Origin: Caldilineaceae bacterium
GTDB lineage: Bacteria; Chloroflexota; Anaerolineae; Caldilineales; Caldilineaceae
NCBI GenBank assembly: GCA_019637695.1
Contig: JAHBVG010000035.1
Span: 1 to 58,407 of the forward strand
Direction: 5' to 3'
DNA length: 58,407 nt
Part shown: in pieces, positions 33,857 to 41,933 of the stretch
How positions within the stretch are numbered: position 1 is the first letter of the stretch
How the letters are laid out: every line of letters starts with the position of its first letter
Notes under the pieces: generated by a model
Told to the model about the DNA's origin: nothing
The model's database searches: none
What the model saw: the letters and a program-made list of their open reading frames with translations, nothing else
Made by a program: the position numbers and the translations under genes

Positions 33857-34147
33857 ATGATTGTCTCTTTTGCAGACGAAGCCACAGCTGATTTGTATCA
33901 TGGGCGCAACACCAGTCGAGTTCGTCGGTTTCCGCATGACATTCTTCATCGTGCTTTGGTCCGGCTGGACGTTCTCAACACCGCTCAACACTTGATGGAT
34001 CTGAGTTCTCCACCGGGCAACCGCCTTGAAGCCTTGAGTGGTGATTGGAGCGGCTTCCATAGCATTCGCATCAACAAACAGTGGCGGATTGTTTTCCGTT
34101 GGGAAGACGGCAACGTGTATGACGTTCAAGTGGTAGATTATCACTAA
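33857..34147 (+). CDS. higB: HigB/RelE-type toxin
   Basis: The 96-aa protein has the RelE-superfamily toxin pattern of HigB: DEATADLYHGRNTSRVRRFP, a helical RALVRLDVLNTA, then LSGDWSGFHSIRINKQWRIV and FRWEDGNVYDVQVVDYH, with the basic and aromatic residues expected for ribosome-dependent mRNA cleavage. The antitoxin gene follows after 12 bases, the usual toxin-first order of higBA. Its promoter is close to consensus and the message is probably leaderless. Confidence 0.93.
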   Translation: MIVSFADEATADLYHGRNTSRVRRFPHDILHRALVRLDVLNTAQHLMDLSSPPGNRLEALSGDWSGFHSIRINKQWRIVFRWEDGNVYDVQVVDYH

Positions 34148-34159
34148 AGGTAAAACGAA

Positions 34160-34447
34160 ATGATCCCCGAAAACCGCATTCCTACCCATCCAGGCGTTGT
34201 GCTGGAAGAAGAATTCTTGGTTCCGTTGAACCTAACACAAGTGGCGTTGGCCAAGCATCTGGGCGTCCCCACGCAGAGGATCAACGAATTGATCAATGGC
34301 AAACGTGGTGTCACGCCGGAAACTGCCTGGCTATTGGCCGGCGCATTCAAAACGACGCCCCAATTCTGGCTCAACTTGCAGGCAAACTATGATCTGGCGG
34401 TGAACCGGCCAGACCGTGAAATTCAACCTCTGTCATTGGTCGCCTGA
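34160..34447 (+). CDS. higA: HigA-family antitoxin (HTH)
   Basis: The 95-aa protein has the HigA layout: HPGVVLEEEFLVPLNLTQ, a helix-turn-helix LAKHLGVPTQRINELINGKR (about residues 33-52), VTPETAWLLAGAFKTTPQFW and LQANYDLAV. It neutralises HigB and is expected to repress the shared promoter at 33821. The partner gene lies 12 bases upstream. Confidence 0.93.
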   Translation: MIPENRIPTHPGVVLEEEFLVPLNLTQVALAKHLGVPTQRINELINGKRGVTPETAWLLAGAFKTTPQFWLNLQANYDLAVNRPDREIQPLSLVA

Positions 34448-34485
34448 ACCGTCTACGAAGATAGAAGACGTTCGTTGGTATTGAG

Positions 34486-34515
34486 TTGATTCCACTATTC
34501 TCAAACATTTAGAAT
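34486..34515 (+). promoter_or_regulatory. Promoter before the 69-aa gene
   Basis: TTGATT (34486-34491), an 18-base spacer and TAGAAT (34510-34515). The start site near 34522 fits the translation start at 34583 and excludes the in-frame ATG at 34514. Confidence 0.55.
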
Positions 34516-34582
34516 GTACCTAACGAAGCGAGTTCGATTTGATTGTTTGCATCGGCGAACAATATTCAGAGGAGCACGGAAA

Positions 34583-34792
34583 ATGCCTTTAGCAGATATT
34601 GAAGAGGAAATCAGCGCGCTGACGCGATTTGAAAAAATTCTGTTGATCGAAAAAATCACCAAAATGCTGTTGGAAGAAGAGAACCCTGCGCGATATTTCG
34701 ATTCGCGGAAAAGCTATCCTCTGTTCACACCGATCAACCAGGAAAAAGCGGCGGCTCAACTTCAACAGTTTCTTGACCAGCAGAAGTCGTAA
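34583..34792 (+). CDS. Unknown 69-aa protein, antitoxin-like size and context
   Basis: The product is a short, charged, helical protein (MPLADIEEEISALTRFEKIL then LIEKITKMLLEEENPARYFD) with a Pro-containing tail. It is not HicA: the double-stranded-RNA-binding fold and catalytic His motif are absent. It resembles short antitoxin-type proteins in size and charge only. AGAGGAGC lies 8 bases before the ATG. The HicB-like gene starts 10 bases after its stop, so the two are likely co-transcribed. Confidence 0.6.
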   Translation: MPLADIEEEISALTRFEKILLIEKITKMLLEEENPARYFDSRKSYPLFTPINQEKAAAQLQQFLDQQKS

Positions 34793-34802
34793 TGAGGCAG
34801 CA

Positions 34803-35168
34803 TTGAACCAAAATCAAAGCGAAACCTATCCATTTGAGATCTGTCCTCTGTCTGTCGACGACGGCAGCGGTTTCTTGATCTCATTCCCCGACTTTTCGGA
34901 GTGTATCTCCGACGGCGAAACCATCGAGGAAGCGATCCAAAACGGCAAGGACGCCTTGCAGGAGACCATCGCCGCGCTGGAAAGTATGGGGTTGCCTGTG
35001 CCGGAACCCAACAGCGGTGGCAGCTACAGCGGTAAATTCATTCAACGCACCACCAAGAGCCTTCACGCACAGTTAGCCTTACGCGCCAGGCAAGAAGGCG
35101 TCAGTATGAACACGTTGGTCAACACGCTGTTGGCCGAAAGTCTTGGTCGAGGAGAGTCGGCAAGGTAA
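34803..35168 (+). CDS. HicB-family antitoxin-like protein, no HicA seen
   Basis: The 121-aa protein has the HicB partial RNase H-like fold (FEICPLSVDDGSGFLISFPD, then FSECISDGETIEEAIQNGKD and ALQETIAALESMG) and a C-terminal ribbon-helix-helix/Arc-like DNA-binding segment (KSLHAQLALRARQEGVSMNT). HicB normally represses its operon and blocks the HicA mRNase. No HicA is found on either side. Translation probably begins at TTG 34803 with GAGG upstream; a TTG at 34773 inside the previous gene is the alternative. Confidence 0.82.
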   Translation: MNQNQSETYPFEICPLSVDDGSGFLISFPDFSECISDGETIEEAIQNGKDALQETIAALESMGLPVPEPNSGGSYSGKFIQRTTKSLHAQLALRARQEGVSMNTLVNTLLAESLGRGESAR

Positions 35169-35215
35169 CAGCAGACGGCTGTGTGCCGCCGCTGATTGCT
35201 CCGGAAAATAAAACC

Positions 35216-35851
35216 ATGTCTTCTCAACTCTACCAACCCAGCGAACATGTTCTCTGGCGCTCCCGACCACAGGGCCAGGTTGGATACGTCATCCCTTGTA
35301 CTGTTGTGGTGGATACACCGCAAGTGACTGTTCTCTTTCAGGCGACTGGCTCGGTCTGCAAGAGGCGCGTCGGCCAACGAGGTGGGCCGCGCGGGCGTAG
35401 CCTGCTTGTGGATAATGGCCCTGCATCCCATGAAGATGTGGTCTGGTCTGGTCCGCCGACACTGCGGCTACATCCCTGGGGCAGCGCGTACTCCATCATC
35501 CGCTCCTGGAACAGCGCCCATGCCTGCGCTGAAGGATGGTATGTGAATCTGGAAGCAGCGTGGCGTCGAACACGGTTAGGGTTTGACTCACAAGACCTGA
35601 CCCTCGACATCACTGTTGAAGCCGATCTCTCCTCCTGGGCGTGGAAAGACGAAGACGAACTGGAATGGAGTGTAGAGACGGGCAAGTACTCAGCGAAGGA
35701 CGCGGCACTCATTCGTGAGGAGGGGTTCCGTGTGATACGCACATTGGAAAAGCGGATGTGGCCCTTCAATGCGGACTGGTCCCAGTGGCACCCCCATCCA
35801 GGATGGACAATTCCAACTGTCCCAACAGATTGGGCAGATTCGTCGGCGTGA
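35216..35851 (+). CDS. DUF402-domain protein
   Basis: The 211-aa protein fits the DUF402/FomD-like family, whose members hydrolyse nucleoside di- or triphosphates or related phosphodiesters with two metal ions. The relevant core is WYVNLEAAWRRTRLGFDSQD, LTLDITVEADLSSWAWKDED and ELEWSVETGKYSAKDAALI, with the clustered acids typical of metal binding. The C-terminal PFNADWSQWHPHPGW also occurs in this family. The ATG at 35216 is preferred over a GTG at 35183. Its substrate is unknown, and it stands in a row of accessory genes. Confidence 0.82.
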   Translation: MSSQLYQPSEHVLWRSRPQGQVGYVIPCTVVVDTPQVTVLFQATGSVCKRRVGQRGGPRGRSLLVDNGPASHEDVVWSGPPTLRLHPWGSAYSIIRSWNSAHACAEGWYVNLEAAWRRTRLGFDSQDLTLDITVEADLSSWAWKDEDELEWSVETGKYSAKDAALIREEGFRVIRTLEKRMWPFNADWSQWHPHPGWTIPTVPTDWADSSA

Positions 35852-35896
35852 TGTAAAACAGATGAGTATCTAGAGAGGAAGCAACCGGCAACAGAA

Positions 35897-36418
35897 ATGC
35901 AAGAAAGCATCTTCGTACAAGTCGTCACAACCTATTGGACCAAGACAAGTCGTGGCGCGCCGCTTTCCGACAGGCGCAACCAGTTGCCGGATGCTTTTGA
36001 GCTTACGCCATCAGCCTTGAGTAAACTCAGCACTGGGGAGTGTTATTCCCAAATCATCATGCGCGAATACGAAGACTTTGTACCGGTTCATACGGTTGAG
36101 AGATTCTCGCCCAATCGCCGCTTTCAATGGTCTGCCGTGTCCATCAGCGTCTTGAACAACAATGTCCCCGTTGTTCGATATCAACACGATCCGGTCCTTG
36201 AAGGCGCACCGAGACGGTCCCAGCGTCCGGCGGTTTCTCACGAGTTGGATGTGAATCGACTGTTGCGTGTGAAGTACAACAGTCGCACTTCCTGGCCGAC
36301 CGGTGAATGGCGTTATGAGCAGATAGTTTTTAACATCTTGCACACGGCAATACCATCGGTGGAGATGTTCACCATAGAGCCAGAAAAATACATAAACGAC
36401 CTGGCGGATTTGTGGTAA
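35897..36418 (+). CDS. Unknown 173-aa protein
   Basis: I do not recognise a domain. The sequence is soluble and mixed alpha/beta, with YWTKTSRGAPLSDRRNQLPD, ECYSQIIMREYEDFVPVHTV and a C-terminal GEWRYEQIVFNILHTAIPSV. No signal peptide or membrane segment is present. Base composition is host-like. It lies 45 bases after the DUF402 gene and may share its transcript. Confidence 0.65.
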   Translation: MQESIFVQVVTTYWTKTSRGAPLSDRRNQLPDAFELTPSALSKLSTGECYSQIIMREYEDFVPVHTVERFSPNRRFQWSAVSISVLNNNVPVVRYQHDPVLEGAPRRSQRPAVSHELDVNRLLRVKYNSRTSWPTGEWRYEQIVFNILHTAIPSVEMFTIEPEKYINDLADLW

Positions 36419-36486
36419 TAGGAACCAGAAAGTGAGATGAGCAGCAGGATTTTCTACACCTTGCTTGACGACAGAAAGAATAAGTG

Positions 36487-37188
36487 ATGAGCGACGAAAA
36501 TTTCGACCGTCCTGAGCCGATGGCGGATTTCTTCGATCTACGCGCAGAGGGATACGACGAGCACATGCGCGGTTATGTGTTCACTGTGGACCAATTCACG
36601 GCGTTCTATGAAGCTGTGGCGCTGTCGTTCCCTGTCACCGAAGAACCGTTGACCGTCCTCGATCTAGGCTGCGGCACGGGACTGGAGATCGAGTTTATCC
36701 TGCGCCGGGTGCCCAATGCTCGTATTACCGGCGTAGATCTCTCTACCCAAATGCTGGACCGGTTGCAACAGCGCTACTGCGACCACATGCACCAGATCAG
36801 ATTGGTTGTTGGTTCCTACCTGACGATGCCGTTCGATGAGCGGGGCTATGATTTCGTCGTCTCTGCTATGACCATTCATCACCTCCTACACGACGCCAAG
36901 CGCGCCCTGTACAAGAAGATTCGGGCCGCGCTAAAACCGGATGGCCGCTACATTGAAGGCGATGGCGTCACACGGGCCGATGCGGAAGCGGACTTTCTCG
37001 CTACCTATGTCGAGCAGATGGCCGCCCTGCCAGCCGCCGGCGATGGCGACTATCACATCGATCTTCCTCTTTCGATTGAGACACAAAAAACGCTGTTGCT
37101 GGAAGCTGGATTTCACAGTTTCGAACTACTCTGGCAAAAAGACAGCGCTGATCTCTGGAATGCCGCCGTCTATGCCGTTACAGCATAA
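36487..37188 (+). CDS. Class I SAM-dependent methyltransferase
   Basis: The 233-aa protein has a clear SAM-binding motif TVLDLGCGTGLEIEFILRR (about residues 57-75), GVDLSTQML with the acidic end of strand 2, and YDFVVSAMTIHHLLHD, the post-motif pattern of UbiE-like Methyltransf_25 enzymes. The N-terminus FFDLRAEGYDEHM is typical of small-molecule methyltransferases. The ATG at 36487 is used; a GTG 3 bases upstream gives one more residue. The substrate is unknown. Confidence 0.88.
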   Translation: MSDENFDRPEPMADFFDLRAEGYDEHMRGYVFTVDQFTAFYEAVALSFPVTEEPLTVLDLGCGTGLEIEFILRRVPNARITGVDLSTQMLDRLQQRYCDHMHQIRLVVGSYLTMPFDERGYDFVVSAMTIHHLLHDAKRALYKKIRAALKPDGRYIEGDGVTRADAEADFLATYVEQMAALPAAGDGDYHIDLPLSIETQKTLLLEAGFHSFELLWQKDSADLWNAAVYAVTA

Positions 37189-37249
37189 CCTCACGCCGTA
37201 GAACCTACGCTGCGGATTCGATCAAAAATCTTCAGCGCTTTCTCCCGAC

Positions 37250-38074
37250 CTACACCAACGTCGTCGGCACGTTGTACACCCGCACAATCTCGCGCAGTTC
37301 CTCTTCGGTCAAACCTTCGGCATACCCCCCACTGACCAGATCCATATACTCATACATGGCGGCGGTTTCGGCGTATTCAATGCGGTCGGCGGCCTTGGTC
37401 ACCGAGAGATCGGAGCGCGCCATCACACCGTGTTTGCTCCACACGACAATGCGATAGGTGCGCAGACCAGCGATGTTGGCTTCCATCATGGCTGGGGAGC
37501 CGGGCAACTGGTAGGGCAAGATGCCAATCCCTTCGGGCAGGTTGATGATCGTCTCTGGTTCCCAGCGTAGCAGCCGCTTGTTGAAGTAGTCCTGATTGCG
37601 ATAGGACGGCAGGTGGCTGAGGTAGGTGAGATGCGGCGGCTGAGCATGGATCAGGGCGTGGAAGTTGGCGCCGCTGCGCGCGATCTGATCATGATGAACT
37701 GCCAGATGTGAATTAAATTCGCTGGTCACCTGTTTGAAGAGCCGCCGCGGCGACGTGTAAAGATGGGCGCTTTGGCCGTCCTCGGCAATGACAATAGCCC
37801 CCAGATTGGCGGTCGGCTCGTGATGGATGTCGCGCAGTCGCCGCCCCGAACCGGTGACAATCACCGTCATCCCCGCCAGCGCAGGGACAGACAGCGGCAG
37901 TTCAATCGGTTCTGCCAGTGGAAAGCGGCGACGCACTTCAATCGGCCAGCCAATGCAGATGGAGATATTCCCTGCGGCGCCTTCGCTGGCGGCCATCTCG
38001 CTCGCCCGCTGCCCTGCCGCGCCGATGGCGATCAGGAACTCGTCCAGTTCTGGGTAAGGTTGACTGAGTGACAT
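37250..38074 (-). CDS. Class II aldolase/adducin family, probable rhamnulose-1-phosphate aldolase
   Basis: The 274-aa protein fits RhaD-type class II aldolases: SEGAAGNISIC near residue 30, FNSHLAVHHDQIARSGANFH and ALIHAQPPHLTYLSHLPSY (zinc His pair), then VWSKHGVMARSDLSVTKAAD with the last zinc His. RhaD splits L-rhamnulose-1-phosphate into DHAP and L-lactaldehyde. The substrate is supported by the alpha-L-rhamnosidase gene 34 bases upstream on the same strand. Fuculose-1-phosphate aldolase is the main alternative. Confidence 0.85.
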   Translation of the reverse strand: MSLSQPYPELDEFLIAIGAAGQRASEMAASEGAAGNISICIGWPIEVRRRFPLAEPIELPLSVPALAGMTVIVTGSGRRLRDIHHEPTANLGAIVIAEDGQSAHLYTSPRRLFKQVTSEFNSHLAVHHDQIARSGANFHALIHAQPPHLTYLSHLPSYRNQDYFNKRLLRWEPETIINLPEGIGILPYQLPGSPAMMEANIAGLRTYRIVVWSKHGVMARSDLSVTKAADRIEYAETAAMYEYMDLVSGGYAEGLTEEELREIVRVYNVPTTLV

Positions 38075-38108
38075 GGATTTTATCCCCCCGGTGGTGGCAA
38101 TGGAGCAA

Positions 38109-40931
38109 TCAGCGCAATTCGGCGAACGCCGCTTCGATTTCGGCGATGGCGGCGTCGGCGTTCGGCATCAGGAAGACGATCTGGCGCACCGTCATGGCGT
38201 GGCGATCCTTCAGACGGTCGGCCAGTTCAAAGTTGTGCCGCATGAGGATCGAGAAGACGCGCTCGAAAGCTTGTTCATCCTCAAGCAGTTCGCCCACAGA
38301 TAGATCGAGCGACATCGCAATCGGCGCCGGCTTCACTTCGACGTAGGGCGTCGTCCATTGGTGACGGCCAGCGGCGATGGATTCGCGCCGTCCGCCTGCG
38401 CCGTCGGGCCAGATCACCTCGCCGCTGGTGTTAGGCGGCAGGACGACTTCGAGATGGAACTCTCCATCCGCAATGCGCCAGGACGACTGAGCCAGGCCGT
38501 AGGGCGTGTTGAGGCGAGCAGAGGCATGGATCAATCCACCGCCCGGCCGCGGACGGATCGTCACGGCGCGGTAGCCGGGGGCGGCAGGCGCAAGACCGGC
38601 TACATGGCGATGCAGCCAGTCGGCCACCGCGCCCAACGCGTAATGGTTGAACGAGGTCATCTCGCCAGGGTTGACTGAGCCATCGGGCAGCATACTGTCC
38701 CAGCGTTCCCAGATCGTAGTGGCGCCCATCGTCACCGGGTAGAGCCAGGAGGGGACTTCACGCTGCATTATCAGGCGGAAGGCGACATCCTCTGCGCCGA
38801 CGCTGCACAGCGCGTCGCAGATCAGCGGCGTCCCCACAAAGCCGGTGCTGATACGGTAGCGATTAGCGCGCACCAATTCGGCCAGGCGACGGCCTGCTTC
38901 GGCCCTTTGTTGTTCATTTGCCAGCAAGGCGAACTGGATGGCGAGGGCATAGGCAGTGGCGGCGTCGGCGATGACACGTCCCGCCGGGGTGACATAGTTG
39001 AACTGGAAGGCCTCACGCACCGACTGTGCCAGCGTCCCATAGTGGGTGGCGATGTCGTCTCGCCCTAGCACCTGGGCAACCCGACCGAGGAGTTCGGCGG
39101 AACGGGCAAAGTTGGCGGTAGCAACGATAAAGGCCGGGGTGCGGGCGTCGCCCGGCTTGTCCGGCGGCGCAGCGGGATCAAGCCAGTCGCCGAACTGCAT
39201 ACCCGTGTCCCACAGAAGCGATTCCCCGGCCACTTCGGCCACTTTGTCGACCCAGGCGCACATACTCTCGAACTGCGTTTCGAGGATGCCTTTGTCGCCG
39301 AAGCGTTGGTAGAGCACCCAGGGGACGATCACCGCCGCATCTCCCCAGGCCGCCGCCGGTGGATTGGCGCGGGGCCTGGGCGCGGCGTCGGGCACAAAGA
39401 AGGGGACGACGCCCGCCACGGCCTGTTCCGCGGCCAGATCGGCCAGCCACGAGGTGAGAAAACCAGCGCTGTCGTAGAGGAAGGAGGCCGTCGGCGCGAA
39501 AACCTGAATATCGCCAGTCCAGCCCAACCGTTCGTCGCGCTGCGGGCAGTCGGTGGGGATGGAGAAGAAGTTGCCGCGCATGGACCAGACCACATTCTCG
39601 TGCAGGCGGTTGATCAGCGGGTCGGAAGCGTCGAACCAGCCAGTGCGCTCCATGTCCGAATGGCAGACGACGGCTTCAATATCGCCGGTCTTCAGTTCGC
39701 CGGGCCAGCCGGTTACCTCGGCATAGCGGAAGCCGTGAAAGGTGAAGCGCGGCTCCCAGACTTCTACGCCGCCGCCTTTGAGCGTGTATATGTCCGTGGC
39801 CCTGGCATGGCGCAAGGGACGGATCGAGAGTTCGCCCTCTTCGAGGACTTCGGCGTGGCGCAGCGTCACCGTCTGCCCTGCCTCGCCCTGCGCGCGGATG
39901 CGCAGGAAGCCGACAAGATTCTGCCCGAAATCGAGGATCGTCTTCCCCGACGGCGACGTGGTGATGGTCACCGGTTGGAGGTTTTCCATGCGGCGCACAG
40001 GTGGGCCGGACGGGGCGACAAGGGTGGCCTTGTTATAGTCAACGACGCGCACGCCCGCCCAGTCGCTCTCATCATAGCTTGGATCGGCCCAGCCCTCCTT
40101 TTCGAGGCGGGCATCGTAGGCTTCGCCATCGTAGAGTTCGCTGCGCAGGATGGGGCCGGTGGCGGCGCGCCACTCCTCGTTGCTGACGATGTGCGCGGTG
40201 GAGCCGTCTTCGTAGGTGACGGTCAACTGGGCCAGGAGCGCGGCGCGGTCGCCATAGAGGTTGCGCCTGCCGCCGCCGAAGCCCAGGCGTCCGCAGAACC
40301 AGCCTTCGCCCAGTATAGCGCCGAGGGCGTTCGTCCCCTGGCGCAACCGATCGCCCACATCGAAGGTGCTGTAGATCAAACGGTGGTGGTAGCTTGTCCA
40401 CCCCGGATCGAGGAGATGGTCGCCGACGCGCTGCCCGTTGAGGTAGGCCTCATAGACGCCCAGCGACGTCACATAGAGCCGCGCCTGGCGGACGGGTCTA
40501 TCGATCACAAATTCGCGGCGCAGTAGGGGGCTGGGCTGGGGGATCGAGGTATCTTCATCCCAATCGGGGCGGATGAAGTGGGCCGTCCAATCGATGGGGT
40601 GGAGCAAACCGGTTTCCACGGACGCCGGTTCGCTCCAATCGCTGGCGGAGCCGTCCTTGCCCCAGACGCGCACGCGCACGGAGACTTGTTGCGCAGACGT
40701 CAGGGGCGCAAACGGCCACGCCACCAGCACCGACTGATCCGAGTTGATCTTGCCGGTGCTGGCGCGCAATTTGTCGTCATCGTAGTATTCGCTCTCATAC
40801 GCGGCCTGCGTCCAGCCGGGAATGGACGTTTCGGTAATCCACGAAAGACGAGGATTGTTCACGCCGATGCCCAGCGATTGACGGATCTGCTCGAAGCGCA
40901 GGCGGGTGATGGTAACGTTGGTGTCGATCAT
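38109..40931 (-). CDS. Alpha-L-rhamnosidase, GH78
   Basis: The 940-aa protein has the GH78 architecture: an N-terminal beta-sandwich (RLSWITETSIPGWTQAAYES), carbohydrate-binding regions (VYEAYLNGQRVGDHLLDPGW), an (alpha/alpha)6 catalytic barrel with CPQRDERLGWTGDIQVFAPT (general acid and water-activating acids) and TTIWERWDSMLPDGSVNPGE, and a C-terminal beta-sandwich. It releases terminal L-rhamnose from glycosides. No signal peptide is visible, so it may act on imported oligosaccharides. The last 65 residues are an extra helical piece (SVGELLEDEQAFERVFSILM) seen in some glycosidases. It probably forms an operon with the aldolase. Confidence 0.93.
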   Translation of the reverse strand: MIDTNVTITRLRFEQIRQSLGIGVNNPRLSWITETSIPGWTQAAYESEYYDDDKLRASTGKINSDQSVLVAWPFAPLTSAQQVSVRVRVWGKDGSASDWSEPASVETGLLHPIDWTAHFIRPDWDEDTSIPQPSPLLRREFVIDRPVRQARLYVTSLGVYEAYLNGQRVGDHLLDPGWTSYHHRLIYSTFDVGDRLRQGTNALGAILGEGWFCGRLGFGGGRRNLYGDRAALLAQLTVTYEDGSTAHIVSNEEWRAATGPILRSELYDGEAYDARLEKEGWADPSYDESDWAGVRVVDYNKATLVAPSGPPVRRMENLQPVTITTSPSGKTILDFGQNLVGFLRIRAQGEAGQTVTLRHAEVLEEGELSIRPLRHARATDIYTLKGGGVEVWEPRFTFHGFRYAEVTGWPGELKTGDIEAVVCHSDMERTGWFDASDPLINRLHENVVWSMRGNFFSIPTDCPQRDERLGWTGDIQVFAPTASFLYDSAGFLTSWLADLAAEQAVAGVVPFFVPDAAPRPRANPPAAAWGDAAVIVPWVLYQRFGDKGILETQFESMCAWVDKVAEVAGESLLWDTGMQFGDWLDPAAPPDKPGDARTPAFIVATANFARSAELLGRVAQVLGRDDIATHYGTLAQSVREAFQFNYVTPAGRVIADAATAYALAIQFALLANEQQRAEAGRRLAELVRANRYRISTGFVGTPLICDALCSVGAEDVAFRLIMQREVPSWLYPVTMGATTIWERWDSMLPDGSVNPGEMTSFNHYALGAVADWLHRHVAGLAPAAPGYRAVTIRPRPGGGLIHASARLNTPYGLAQSSWRIADGEFHLEVVLPPNTSGEVIWPDGAGGRRESIAAGRHQWTTPYVEVKPAPIAMSLDLSVGELLEDEQAFERVFSILMRHNFELADRLKDRHAMTVRQIVFLMPNADAAIAEIEAAFAELR

Positions 40932-41011
40932 GCGGGTTTGGTCCTTGTGTGGCGGGAAGGGTTGGCATGTCCACGCGCTGAGGAGGCGCTTTGATTATAA
41001 CAGGAATGTTG

Positions 41012-41236
41012 CTAATCACCTTCTTCAAATTGAAAAACCTGCTCCAGCGGAACGCCAAAGGCGCGGGCGATGCGGAAAGCAACTTCCAGCGACGGCGAAT
41101 ATTTGTTTCCCTCAATGGCGTTGATCGTCTGCCGCGTGACGCCGACCTGATCCGCAAGCGCCTGCTGTGTCATCTCACTGTGTTGAAAGCGGAGCGTGCG
41201 GATCGTGTTGGTAACGCCCCCACCGCGCTTGCCCAT
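41012..41236 (-). CDS. Small XRE-family transcriptional regulator
   Basis: The 74-aa protein is essentially one helix-turn-helix: MTQQALADQVGVTRQTINAI followed by EGNKYSPSLEVAFRIARAFG. It matches the YozG-like regulators that accompany small membrane proteins. The start is 3 bases after the stop of the membrane protein gene upstream, so the two are translationally coupled. It likely regulates the promoter at 41712-41740. Confidence 0.9.
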   Translation of the reverse strand: MGKRGGGVTNTIRTLRFQHSEMTQQALADQVGVTRQTINAIEGNKYSPSLEVAFRIARAFGVPLEQVFQFEEGD

Positions 41237-41239
41237 AGT

Positions 41240-41653
41240 CTACACTCCCCGTCGGTAGAAGTAGAGCTGCGAACCGATTTCCACAAGTTGCGCCAGCACC
41301 CAGAACCCCAATAGCAAATGGGTGAAGACGAAGTTACCTTCGGTTAAAACTGCCGCGCAGAGGGCCAGGAAGACGCCTGTCGCCAATACATAGGACGAAT
41401 TGCGCTCTCCTTTCAGTTCGATCAACTGGTCGCGCTCATCAGTCTCGTTGCGACGATCAATGATCGCTATCAGGATGTGACCTGCGACCATGATCATTAC
41501 AAGTAAAACGACCATCCCCACGAAAAGGCCGATCTGGTGCGGCATCACTGTCGCCGTCTCTGCCGGCAAGACGCTGAAAAAGTATAGACTAAAGACTGCA
41601 ATCAAGCCGACGAACTGCAACCACAAGCTCTTCTCCTGAAACGACAAACCCAT
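41240..41653 (-). CDS. Small four-helix membrane protein (DUF2178-like)
   Basis: The 137-aa protein has about four membrane segments (residues about 10-28, 38-60, 82-102 and 108-128) with a conserved cytoplasmic DRRNETDERDQLIELKGER between the second and third. This E-R-D motif and the XRE partner fit the DUF2178 group. The ATG at 41653 after GAGGAGAAAGA is preferred over longer frames to 41716. The function is unknown. Confidence 0.85.
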   Translation of the reverse strand: MGLSFQEKSLWLQFVGLIAVFSLYFFSVLPAETATVMPHQIGLFVGMVVLLVMIMVAGHILIAIIDRRNETDERDQLIELKGERNSSYVLATGVFLALCAAVLTEGNFVFTHLLLGFWVLAQLVEIGSQLYFYRRGV

Positions 41654-41711
41654 TTTCTTTCTCCTCATGTCAATTATAGCGGACTCTATGTAAAAAATAC
41701 CAGACATGGCA

Positions 41712-41740
41712 ATCATATCATCTCATTGCAAGGATGTCAA
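41712..41740 (-). promoter_or_regulatory. Near-perfect promoter of the membrane protein/XRE pair
   Basis: The minus strand reads TTGACA (41740-41735), a 17-base spacer and TATGAT (41717-41712), placing transcription start near 41705. The rest of the 280-base gap to 41933 holds a TTGACT with a poor -10 that could serve the mannonate dehydratase gene. Confidence 0.8.
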
Positions 41741-41933
41741 CTATTTTTTACACAGCTATCCTTTGCAGCCCTTTATCCCCTAATCCTTTTGACTAAGCAG
41801 AGGTCTTGGTCTAATGTGTAGAACAAGCACAACGAGAAAAGCCATGTGTTCAGCGTACATCCCACCCCATTCGGTCCGTCTGCAAAGCATCCACTCAAGC
41901 TGGCCGAATGACACACTCTGGAGACTCAAGACT

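Noticed and set aside
34583..34792. HicA toxin partner of the HicB-like gene
   Set aside because: The 69-aa protein lacks the HicA fold and catalytic His motif.
39306..40526. Long plus-strand frame (406 codons) opposite the rhamnosidase
   Set aside because: Shadow of GH78 coding sequence; no motif or ribosome-binding site, and composition typical of antisense frames.
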